Assembly: GCF_963662255.1 (NCBI RefSeq)
Contig: NC_085055.1
Span: forward strand, 15,052,704-15,116,703
DNA from: Cinclus cinclus
Lineage: Eukaryota > Chordata > Aves > Passeriformes > Cinclidae
Direction of reading: 5' to 3'
DNA length: 64,000 nt
Within the stretch, counting starts at the first letter, position 1. Each line of letters begins with the position of its first letter. The notes beneath the pieces were generated by a model. It ran no database searches and was not told the DNA's origin. It saw only the letters and a list, made by a program, of their open reading frames with translations. Below, in pieces: positions 1 to 12,600 of the stretch. A program made the translations under genes and the position numbers.

Positions 1-582
1 ATTAAGAGTTCTAAATAGAAATTTGTAGCAGAAATTAGAGCCAGACAAAAACCTAAGACTTTGGTGGTCTCTCTGTTTCTGGTTCAGAAGTGCTTAGGAA
101 ATTCTCGGCCAAAAAACTTTGGCATGATGTTTGTTAGTTTTCTCTGTTACTGGACATGATTGAGTTGTTAGTTTGCTGGTGACTCCCTTGGAATTCCACA
201 CCTGCTGCTTTAACTATGCTACAGTTATTGTTCTGGGGTAGCATTTTCAGATTTTAGATTATAGATATTCCTGTTGTTTCAGTGTTAATAGCTATTCATT
301 GTGATCAACCATTGTATGATCACCTTGGTAATCTAAATACTAACTGCATCTCAATAGTGACAGATTTGTCACATTTCTGTGAAAATGCTATTTTAAGCCA
401 CCTTAGTTGTATCAGAAATAAGTTCAAACTCTGTTCAGGAATTTAATTTCTCTCCTTTTTTATTTGTTAAGCACTCTAAAAAATCAACTATATTTATTTT
501 GTCAAAAAGCTGTACTTAGGGTATTAACATTTGAATAAGATGATTTGTTCTCTACTCTCTCTCCAATGCTGTTTTGTTTTAG

Positions 583-680
583 ATCAGCAAAAGAGGCAGA
601 GGAAAAAATAAAAAAGGCATTGGAAAAAGGAGAAACTCTCCCTACAGAAGCCAGATTTGACTCCAACTGTATTACACCAG
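583..680 (+). CDS. XRN1: XRN1 coding exon, residues 103-136
   Basis: The exon starts after TTTTAG with the last base of Arg103 and encodes [17 protein letters not shown] through FDSNCITP. It ends with the first base of Gly136 at a gtaaga donor. It is part of the N-terminal nuclease domain. The whole of 1-582 is intron, with no gene or repeat recognised. Confidence 0.95.
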
Positions 681-3600
681 GTAAGATAATTTGTCAGTTA
701 TTTAAATTTAACTGTTTATGGTTTGTCTTCTGTATTTTGGTACTGTTTTGCTCTCCTAATGTATGTTTTTTAAAAAATAGAAGCCAGAATCAAGAAAGGC
801 TTAAGTATGTTTGTGACAAAAGTTTTAGTAACATTCTGTACGGTTGGAATACTGTCTCATTCTAACAATTTTTTAGATTACTATGGAAAAAGTGAAATTA
901 CTTGGGAAAGAAACCAGTCATTCCCTTCATCTCTGGCAGAAGTTTTATTTGTTGGTATTTTTAAAAATACTTCTGATATGTAAATGCAAAATAGTGAAAA
1001 ACTTTAACTTGGGTTTCTATTTTCAGGAACTGAATTCATGGCCAGATTGAATGAGCATCTTAAATATTTTGTAAATATGAAGATTTCCACAGACAAATCC
1101 TGGCAAGGAATAACAGTCTACTTATCAGGCCATGAGGTCATAATATTTCTCTACTATCTTATTTTATTTTTTTTTTTTTTTAACAGAATAATACTTACTG
1201 CTGATATTTTGTTTGTTTGTTTGTGTCCAGACTCCAGGGGAAGGTGAGCACAAAATTATGGAGTTCATCAGATCAGAAAAAGCAAAGCCCCATCATGATC
1301 CAAACACAAGACACTGTCTCTATGGCTTAGATGCTGACTTGGTATGTGCAACTAAAATAATACAAACAACAGGGATTTGTCAAGTGTGTACATTTTTGAT
1401 ATCTTCCTAAGCTCATAGGGTTCTAAAATGGTTTAAAACAAGCATGTGATTTTGTGTTCCTGCAAACTTTTGAATTTGTAATGAAACCAAACATCAAAAT
1501 TTCTTTATACTGCTTGACAAGTTTAAAAAAACCACATTTAGAATTAAGATCTTTCTGATATCTCTTTGTAATAGATAATGCTGGGATTAACAAGTCATGA
1601 GGCACACTTCGCGCTCCTAAGAGAAGAAGTCAGATTTGGTGGTAAAAAGGCTCAAAGGTGAATGGATTTAACTTTACTCTTATTCTGTTTATGATTAAAT
1701 TAAATCCAAAATGCACTGGGTGACTAAAACAGATGTGTGTTTGGCAGTTTGGGTTTTCTTTTAAATTGATTGCATAGTAATTTAATTAAGTCTTACTTTA
1801 TTCTTCGTGTTGGAAAAGTCATTAAATTAGGGAACTCAGTGTGCTGAATTGTGCCTTAAATTGGTTTACATGAAAAAAATGTATGCTGTCATAACAGCTG
1901 ATAAAAAATCCTGAAGCTTTGGTGTGTTTTAGTTTTTTCTTCATGTTATAATGGAGCAACCAGGGCTGTATTGACATTGTTTCCATAATTGTGTTATGAA
2001 GATACTAACTTTCTACAGTGTGTGTGTGTGTATATATATATACACATATATATCTCTGAGGTTTTGTGCATGTAAGTAAATTACTAGAAAAATTACTAAA
2101 ATCAACTCTCTTATAATGGCTAGGTAGATTCTCTTATTCAGGGTTTGCCCAATTGAAATAACTCTATAAACAGTCAGATGGTGACTTGTTCCAGACCTGT
2201 GCATATACCTGAAGCTGTTCTGAAGTAATACAGGAATTAATTTATAACTGTTACTGTGGCTGGGTTCCTTCCTTGAAGGACCTTAAGCATGTATTATTTG
2301 TAGGGAGAAGATGGGAGAAACAGAAATAAACATTGCTGACACTGAAAGGATTTTGGGTAACACTGGATAAGTTATACATATTTAGATAAATGCATAGTTT
2401 TTGCTAATAAAGGAATATTTTATTACCAAGGATAATATGATGAACATCAGAAAGAAGCTTTCTTTTCAGTCTTTGCAGTCAATGTGTCACTAGTACACAT
2501 GGGTAGTGTTGGCATGCAGCACTGCAATATTTTTTAAAGACCTTACAGCTAATCAAAATGAAACCTTGGTTTTACCTTTCTAAAAAACAAAATAATGTGA
2601 AATAAGAGTGTGATGACTTTTTGAAAGATTAGTTAGTGAAAGTATGAAATCAAAAGGCAAAGTGTTATTTGTTCCCCTCCCTCCCTAGCATTGTTCCATA
2701 TTGTAATATCTGAATAATTTTGCTCATTACAAGAATTTACTGCTGTAAATTACAGGAATTGCCTTTTGTCAATATTATCACTTTTATGGATACTTAAAAT
2801 TGGAAATTTGGAACTCCTAAAAATACATACAAATTAATACTGCTTCGCAATTTTTTTCATTGAGAGAAATTGCTTGTTTTATCAGGATTTTGAGGTCCAG
2901 TGCAATGAAGAGTAAGGGCAGATTGTCTTTAGAGTCTTACAGCATCAACCTGGACTGGCCAAAGTTCTTTAATACCAATATGAAAATTGTATTTTGAAAG
3001 TGCCACTATTGGTTCTGAAGCCCAGTGTAGCTCAGAGTTCATCTTACATGAGTTTTTCTCAAGGCTGCTATCACACACATCTTCCTTATAGGATTATTTC
3101 TACAATTTCCTATTTATGTGTGAAGACACAAGTATTTATGCTGGTTTGTCATTGGAGGTGGTGTCAGCTAGTTACAGTATAGACTAGAGGTGATTTCACT
3201 AAGGTGAAATAGTCCTTTCCTAATTTAAAATGCATAATTTAGCTCATTAATCGTTTGGTGTAAGTATTAACTGATTTGGGGCTGATGTTTGCTTAGGGTT
3301 TTAATGAGTAGTTTTAGTGAAGAGGAAAAAGGAAAGCAGAATATATGTTGACTATGCCATAAACAAACAGTAGGTTTGTTATTCTTTTAGTGATGCATTG
3401 AAGCCACAAAATAATAAATAGAGACATGTTTTCAAGTTGAGTCTATTCATCTCTTACAAGAAACATTTCAAATGACTACAAGTGTAACCCAGTTGGTTTA
3501 TGTGTGAATCGGTGTACTCTGTTCTTATTCAGACTAGTTAGAAAATACCTTAAAATTGTGAGGCTTAGTGCCAAGTTGAGCTAATTTGTCTCTTTTGAGC

Positions 3601-6600
3601 AATGGGATAGGGATTTAGGAAATAGTAACTACAGCATGGAACTCCACAAAGCTCTTCTCCATACAATCACATCTGGTGTTTAGAAGATTCTACTGCAAAA
3701 TTTTATAGACCAAACCAGATTAATCCTAAAATAGATTCAAGGAAATGTTTATACATTATTTTTTTCTGCAAAGATACAATCCTAGTAAAATTTCTTGGGT
3801 GTAGCTAACCTTGGACTTATTAATATTAATGTTGAAAGTGTGTTTATAAATAATTAACTTTGTGGTTTGAATAATTTACAGAGTATGTGCACCAGAGGAA
3901 ACCACGTTTCATTTACTGCACTTATCACTGATGAGAGAATATATTGATTATGAATTTTCCCCAGTAAAAGTAAGTTCTAATGGAGCTGAGTTGGAAAAAA
4001 ATGTGTGAATGTGTGAAGTCTTTAAGAAAAAATGATAACAAAAAATTATACTCCTGTGTGTTTTTCTTTTTTCCTTTTTCTTTTTCCTCCAGGACAAGAT
4101 TTCTTTTGAATACGATATTGAAAGGATAATAGATGATTGGATCTTAATGGGTTTCCTTGTAGGAAATGATTTTATTCCTCATCTACCTCATTTACACATT
4201 AATCATGATGCACTGCCACTACTTTATAGAACATACATGGCTATCTTGCCAGAACTGGGAGGTGAGAAAACTAAGTTCATCTGTGGAAAGTAGAAGCATT
4301 ATTAACATTGGTGTATTTATATGTATTAACCTTTCTAGCCACATTAGAATGCTTAGCATTTACTACACTTTCCTTAGAGAGGCAGCAAGATTGCATTTTA
4401 TTATCTGTGGGGCATTTAAATGCAAATTTTAAAATTATTAAATAGTTAGTTCAAAAGTATACTTAATTTTCTCAACAGGCTACATCAATGAAAATGGGCA
4501 TCTGAATTTAGAACGTTTTGAGAAATATCTCACAAGATTGTCAGATGTAAGTAATTTTGAAATTTATAAGTGTTGAATTTAAATTCATATTGTACTCTAA
4601 AATACACCATACTTTCGTTTTAATGAACTTTTAAATGACTATGTTTTACAGGTGGTTTAATCAGCTGTTTTAGCATTGAACAGATCCTAAATGTCAGTTG
4701 ATGTCTGATCTTACAACATAAGAGGCAAAAGATTGAATCATTTGATCCGTGCTTTAGCCAGCACAGTGCTTTTAATAGTGCAAGTCAAATGAGGATTCAC
4801 CAGTAGAATCATGGTCCTCACTTCAGTTGGTGTGTGGCAGTATTGGGCAGAGCTTGTTAGAGCAGGTGCCAGTACTGGCAGGGATGTGGGTTCAGTCCCT
4901 CTAGGGCCATTCATGTAACAGTTGGACTCAGTGATCCTTGTGGGTCTCTTCCAGCTCAGAATTGTCTGTGATTTCCATATATTCTTAAAGCTTGCAGCAT
5001 GCAGCTATGTTCTTTGTTTCCCTGCTGGTAGTTTCCTGTGGGGTAAGCTATGTCTGAAGGTCTTGGAGGGGACAATTGTTTGCAAGTTTTTTATGAAGAT
5101 CACTAGTAAAGATCAAGGAGCATCTCTGAGAGGCAGGCACCAGTTTTGTTCATGAGCTAGCTGGTGTACAGGAGGTAATCCTGTTAAGTGCCAGTGCAGT
5201 AATCAATCCGTTCTAGAGATGAGGTAAGGTATAGGCCATATAGAAATGGAAAGGATTAAACCTTCTGCTGAACTTGGAAAGAGGAAGCTCATCCGTTGTC
5301 CCTTCTTCAGCCTTGTTTTCCAGTTCTTGGACAGAGCTGTGAATGTGTTCAATCTGGCCCAAGGCTGCATTAACCAGACCCTGTATGTGTACTGCTTCTA
5401 GAGTTGATAGTGAAGTGTAGAAGTTATTTAATTCTTTTTTGTTTCAGCTTGCTGCCTCACTGAAAGAAAAGAAACATGGCTTGGCTGTATGTTACATATT
5501 GCTGAGAAACAGGATTTTTAGTATCTATTTAGTTGTACATCTAGGGCAAAATGTTTATGTACAGATGACTCTAGGTATAATCTAATGCATGTACTAAGAA
5601 GACATTGTTAATCTGGCATTCTAAATTTTACATCCCTCAAATAATTGAAAAATTACTTTAATCTCACAGTTTGATCGTGAACACTTCAGTGAAGTCTTTG
5701 TTGACCTAAAATGGTTTGAAAGTAAAGTGGGCAATAAATACCTCAACGAGGCAGCTGGGATTGCAGCAGAGGAAGCCAGAAAAAATAAACACAAGAAACA
5801 AAAGGTCAGTGTTTTATATACACAATTTCCGAAATGTTACTTTTTGCAAATCAGTAATTTGATCTTAGACAAATTAAGTGGTATAAACCTCTGTTTTTAG
5901 ATTTTTTTTTCAAACCAGAAAAGGTAGTAAAATGTAACAGTTTGCCTTCTGCCTATATGCATTGCTTGTTGTGAGTGATGAGTTGGTTCAGTCAGAGGCA
6001 GGTGCTCATAGTTTCTAAAGTCTTGCAAACCTGTATTTAATGCTTTGATGTTCTTCAGCAGAACTTAACTTGTGTGTGAGTTATGATCAAACTTGCTGCA
6101 CTTTGTAATCTTATTTTTTAATGCGTAGTCTGCTGGAAGTTCCATGTATTGCAGCTACACTGATAGAACATTCATGTATGTCTTGGTGTTCACTAACTGC
6201 TGGACAGCAAATAGGGAAACAGCAATTTCATTGGTGAGCTATCTCCAATTAGTATTAAACTTGCAGTTCTAGATATAACCAATTAATAAGGAGCAGCACC
6301 TTGTATATTTGTGTGTGGTACTGCATAACAATATCTTGTCTTTGGCCCAGTATCAAGTTCCCCACCACCACTTCCACTGACTGCCCTTCACTGTATGCTT
6401 CAGCAGGGTGTAAAGTAGCAGGAGAATTTGCAGTTAATATCTCTGTATATTGTTATCCTTTTCTTTATGTACAGAGCAGTTTTGGAAAGAGTATCATTTT
6501 GGAACACAGCTATTCAGGTATTTTTTTAGAAGTAGTTAATGTTTTGAGACTTTGATCTGTCCTTCTTGTCTGCTTAAATAATTTTCTTGAAGCAATTGTA

Positions 6601-9600
6601 AGAGAAGGAAATGAGGTTTATAATAAATAATATTTATACAGTTTGATTGTAGCATTTTGAGTTGCAAGTTTTGAATGGGATTCGTGCATATTAACCTGTA
6701 TTTTTATATTATCCCAAATCTTATTAGGCTCAGGAAAATTCTATGTCTTTGGCTGCTTTAGAAAAAAATGAAGGTGAAGTGACCCCTAAAAGTAAGTGCA
6801 ACTAATTTCTCTATACACATATAACAAAAATGTGTGTATAGATTTCAAAGTACTGTAAGAATTGCGTGTCAGAGATGAGTTTAATCTGAATGCAAGACTT
6901 GTGTAGTCAGCTGCTGGGAAGTGGAACTACACTGGTGAGAGAGAGTGGGGCTAAAGTTTTAGAGGTTCTTCTTCCCTGCCCTGTATTTACATGATGAATT
7001 AAAGGAATTAATGAACAAACCTTAAACAATATTATGTTTTTGGTACTTGTATGCATAGGTATTTTCTTTGATGGGGGACAGGGGAACAGATTTTTGTATG
7101 GCTTTAGGATTTTTAATTGTTGTTTATTAACTCATTCTACTTGTAGGAAATGGTTTTTGCTCATGTTTTGAAGTTAATTGTCAAAAATGTATGAATATTA
7201 CTATATGACATTAGATGATGTTGCTGAACATAATTAAATTTTAAAATTCATTTTTATGTTTTCTCAGGTTTTTTTTCTGATGGCTTGTATTATCTTCTCT
7301 GTTCTTGTAATTGGGGTAAAAATGGGTTGCCTGTCTTAAAAATTCCAGAATCTCTCTGGGTAAAGATTTTGTTTGATTGTTCCATGTTATTTTCAGTGCA
7401 AGGAAGGTGTGAGCACCTATAGCTTTGAGTTGGGGAGTAAAGTTAAGGCATTATGTCAGAAGTGAACATTTTCAAACCTCACTGTAGTAGAGAAGTGAAT
7501 GTTAATCCTTTTTTTTCACGACTGGTTTTCCAGCCACATTGGAAGATGAGCCAGAAGATGATGATCTGTTTGAAACTGAGTTTAGGCAATACAAAAGAAC
7601 TTACTACATGACTAAAATGGGTGTAGAAGTAGTGTCTGAGTAAGTATCTACTCCTTTTTCTAGTCCTAAATGCTGAAGACAAGTCTTTGTAGATGAGTAT
7701 TAGAGACATACATTTGTAAACATGTATTAGAGAGTATTTACAAGAGTGTGTATTGACAGGACAAGGCATAATGGCTTCAAATTGGAAGGGATTAGGTTTA
7801 TGTTAGATAATAAGGAAGAAATTCTTTACTGTGAGGGTGGTGAGGCACTGGAGCAGGTTGCCCAGGGGAAATGTGGATGTCCCATCCCTGAAAGTGTTCA
7901 GGTGTTGGATGGGGCTTAGAGTAGTCTGGTCTATGCAAGGGTGTCCCTGTCTGTGGCAGGGGGTTGGAACCAGATGATCTATAAGGTCCCTTCCAACTCC
8001 CAACATTTTCTGATTCTAATAAAAGACAGAATATTCATCCCATGTCAAAAGCAGAGAGCACATGGCAGAGTACTGCAGTGGTGATGATTTTGCGTAATGC
8101 AACAAGAGCTACAAATCAAGTTTTCTGTAATAAGTATTTCAGGACCAGAGAGGAAATGAATCTAGAAAATCATGTTGTTATTATTAGGTTCCAAAAATGT
8201 TCTATCTGCACCCCTATGTACAAGGTGCTAAGTACTTTCTATATACCAGTGAAAATGAGAAAACTAATAAGTATCTTTCCTTTTTTTTTTTTTTTTAAGT
8301 GCCTTCTTGGCTGATCAAGCTGAATGTTATGTCCAGGCAATACAATGGATTTTGCATTATTATTACCATGGAGTTCAATCATGGAGCTGGTAAGAAAAAA
8401 TATCAAGAGAAACTGCTGAAAGATAGTGATATCTCAGCTTGTATGCTGAGAACATTTAATGTAGTTTGGTTTGTTCCTGATCTGTGAACACTGCTGTGCT
8501 CTAAGTCAAATAACATAGGGATATTTTTAACCTGCAGGTATTACCCTTACCATTATGCACCTTACCTGTCAGATATTCACAACATCAGTGAACTCAAAAT
8601 CAAATTTGAACTTGGAAAACCTTTCATGCCATTTGAACAGCTTCTTGCTGTACTTCCAGCAGCCAGCAAAGATCTGCTACCTAAATGTTACCAGGTAAGA
8701 TACAGAATTAAATGGCATTATCTATCTACTTCTTACTTGTTGTCTGCTTTATTTTATTTTACTTGATTCTTGGTGTTTTTGCATGTCTTGTTAATTATAT
8801 TCCATCTACATTTTAGTTGTATGGTTAAATATTCTACTTTTTACTATATGTAGTCCATTGTGAAGTTAGTACTAAATACAAAATTTTACATTTGCTAAGC
8901 AATTTCCAGCTAGGACAGTTAAGTGTTTCATTCCTGTACAGTACTGAATTGGTTTTACTACCAGTCTTCCTTTGTCCCTTCCTACAATTAGTGCTAAATT
9001 GCCTTTTGTATCATCTCTATTGTATTTTCCTAGCACTTGATGACGAGTCAAGACTCTCCTATTATAGAATATTATCCACCTGATTTTAAAACTGACCTAA
9101 ATGGTAAACAGCAGGAATGGGAAGCTGTAGTATTAATCCCGTTTATTGATGAGGTAAGTTCTTTCATCATCTGCTGTCCATATAAGCTGCAAAACAGCAC
9201 TGCTAAATTTCTTAATTAATCAACAGTTAGACATGCAATTAAGTGGAAGTTTTAATTAACACTGGATAAGACCACAGAAAAATATAAATGTTTGCTGCTT
9301 AAGGAGTAAGTCTAGATTAAGTTAGCACAAGCAAAGTTAGTTTCAGGTGGCAGAAGTCCTGAGGGCTGTGGACTTGGTATTGTTAATGTTTTAATCAACT
9401 ATTCAAATATTTTGGTTCATTTTCTTTGAGAAAAATATTCTGTTCCTATGTCCATATAAAAACAGAGAATAGGTAAAATAAAAATAGAGAATAGGTAAAA
9501 TAAAATTAACACTTGAAAAAAACTATTTTTGCAAGAAATTTCTTCGCATAAACACCAGTAATAGGGAAGCATTAATGGAGAGCAGTAAAATAGTACTTTA

Positions 9601-12600
9601 CTTTTGCATATAGGATAACAGTGCTGGACAAGGCTACCCTTTGGAAACAGGCTTGCAGAAAGGTGATTCTTCTCCAAAGCCATTTCATGGTAATTGTTCA
9701 GAGAGCAGGGACATGAGAAAGGGTGAGGCTGCAACTGGGCAATGAGCACATTGGGTATCTGGATTTCTCAGGTTGCTTTCCCAGTGTAGTTTTTTCTATG
9801 CTAATTTTTGTTTCCAGTTTCACATGTGCTAATTCCTCTAAAATTTAGAAACGACTGCTGCAGGCCATGGAATCCTGTAATAAAGGCCTAAAAGAAGAGG
9901 AGAAACGAAGGAACACTCACAGTGCTTGCTTAATGTACTGGTATGACAAGGATGCTGAGTTCCAGTACCTGTCACCATGGCCAGAGAAATTCCCTGCAAT
10001 AGAACAATGTCACACGAGGTAGTGCTGGAGTAACTATTTTAGAGCAAGCTAAAAGTAGTTGGAGGACTTTTACTAACATTTTAATCTAACCTTGCATATG
10101 CCAATATGTAAACTGAGAAATGAAAAATACTGAATTAGATGTTGCCTGCTTTGGATGGCACACTAAAAGTATTTGTCCCTTCAGATGTTACTTTGCAAAA
10201 CAGATAAACCAATGTTAAGAACAGTCTGGAGAATTACTAAACTTTGTATGACAGAGGATGAAAGACTGGTACAAATATCTGATCAATAGTGATCATTTAC
10301 TGGCAGGCTAATTCCAGAGTTGTTTTTTTTTTTATTGTAAGCATTTGGATCCAGAGCAGAGAATTAAAACACAAATTTATTTTTCACCTTCTCACTGAAA
10401 GTAGCCAGCTTTGTTTCACGCAGACTGAAGATGAAATGGAAACATAAGCTTAAGAGGAGTCAAACTTAAAGCAGAGTAGAGGAGGAAGGCCTGTTGCTGG
10501 ATTGCAGTTGGTAAAGAATGGACAGTTGTGAAGATGAATGAGACCCTATGGAACCATTGCTAGTTAGAATTTGGTAGTTAAAATTATTTAAAATAGTGAG
10601 TTCGGCATATATTCTGCAGTTTTGTCTTTTTCCTAATGAGCAGTCTCTTTGCAGCAATAGCGTGGGTTTTTTATAGTCCTTTCAATGTATTCCAAGTGAC
10701 ATAAATTAATGGCTGGAAAGCAAAGGGTTTGTCAGTTAATGAGTGAATGAATAATGACTTTTTTTAGAGCTGAAGGTCAGCCTGCATGAGGAAATGTGCA
10801 ACTTCTTTTTTAGGTATAAAACAATACCTTTGGATGCTTGGCATGTAGAAATAACCCACAATAAGATAACTAAAATCAACAAGAATGCATTGTATTTTTG
10901 TGGATTTCCTACTTTAAAGCACATTAAGCATAAGGTAAAAGATTTTTTTCCTCTTCCAACATTTCAATTGTATTTAATAGATAAGTACATAAGAGCTCAA
11001 CTTTTATGTGCTGTTTTGTTTTTGCCCAGTTCTATCTTAAAAAAAGTGGTGTGCAAGTGTTTCAGCAAAGCAGCCATGGAGAGAACATGATGTTAGAAAT
11101 CATAGTTGATGAGAACTCAAAAGACCAGGTAAGTATTCAGCTCCTAACCAAAGACCAAAACCTAACAAAGGAAAAAAAAAAAAAAAAACCAAAAAAAACC
11201 AACCCACAGCTGGACAAAAGACTTGTTAATAAGTCTCAATTTGTTAAATAGTCAGATTTGAGGTGTTAAAATGCTAAATTTGTGTGGGAAACATACTAGA
11301 ATTTTGGGTATCTGCTAAAAGGTTTAAATTTTTCCCAACTTCACAATATGAAATATCACTCTCCTTCGCTGAGTTTCTGGCCTTTCTCTGTGGTAGCATT
11401 TAGATGTTCTCGGGTAAGGAGCTGGTGGCTAATGAATGGTACAAATGCAAGGGAACAGTCTCCAGACCAGTGTTACTTGTCTTTTGAGTAACTGAAGAAA
11501 AAGTGTTTCCTTTTAATCAACAAAGCAGACTTAATGCCTTCCACTCTACAGAGTGGATAGAGAAATTAGAGGGAAGAGTCAAAGTAGCAAATGACAAGTG
11601 CAGAAAAGAAAAAAAATTCAGAAATAAATAAGGGAGACAGGAGGAAAACAATAATTTATTGTATGATTTTACAGCAGAGAGATAGGGAGAGTACATATTC
11701 AAGATACATGGCAAGAAAAATCAAATAAGCCCAATTAATATGTTAAAAAATAGTAGAGACTAGTTGGGAAAAAAGAACATAAAGTGAGATTGAATTCACA
11801 GATGCTAGCAAGTTGTGAGCATAAATGTTGTCCCTTTTTTTCAGTGTGATAAATAAATAAAATATATCATGAAAAGTACTTCGGTAATCTCAAATTGTCA
11901 TTTTGTTTATTGTGTCCCAGAGACACAAATCATTCTGAGTTATTTAACAAAAGAAGTTCTTAGCGAATCTACATGAGACATAGAAATTATCCCAGGTCTT
12001 CAAGCACCACATACAACATGTTAAGAGCCATATTTTTAAATAGGGATTATGTAGTCTGTATCAAATATATTTTATTAAAATAAAGTGAGTTTTTTATTCT
12101 GCAAGAAAATCTGTTATTTAACTACTGTAGCTTTTATTGCAAAACCAGCTTGAAAATACTGTAAAAAAATCTTTTAATATGTTAAACAATTGGTAATAAA
12201 ACTTCTGGATCCTTTTCAGATGGTAGAAAACGTTGCCAGTTCGATACTCGGAAAGCGAGTTTTTGTTAACTGGCCCCACCTTGAAGAAGCCAGAGTTGTT
12301 GCTGTGTCAGATGGAGAAACCAAGTAAGAGTTACCTGATACAGTTCTTTGTTATCCTTTTGCCTTTTTCTTCAAATTCATTTTGAAAATTTCAATTTCCT
12401 AGGGGTGCATGGAAATTTTGACTTTACTGTAAAACAAAAATCAAAATAGTCAAGTTGTAACAAAGACTGCTTGGTGAACAATGTTTAACATTGTTCTGAG
12501 GTTTTGTTGCCTCTGTAGCAGTCCAGTCTTTCTACTGTTTTGCTACAGATGTTGAAGCCTGGGAGACCACCTCCTTTTGAGGGGAAAAATGCATGCAGAG

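Noticed and set aside
4840..4912. Functional tRNA gene
   Set aside because: A- and B-box-like words are present but the acceptor and anticodon stems do not pair and a CR1 tail follows, so it is a SINE.
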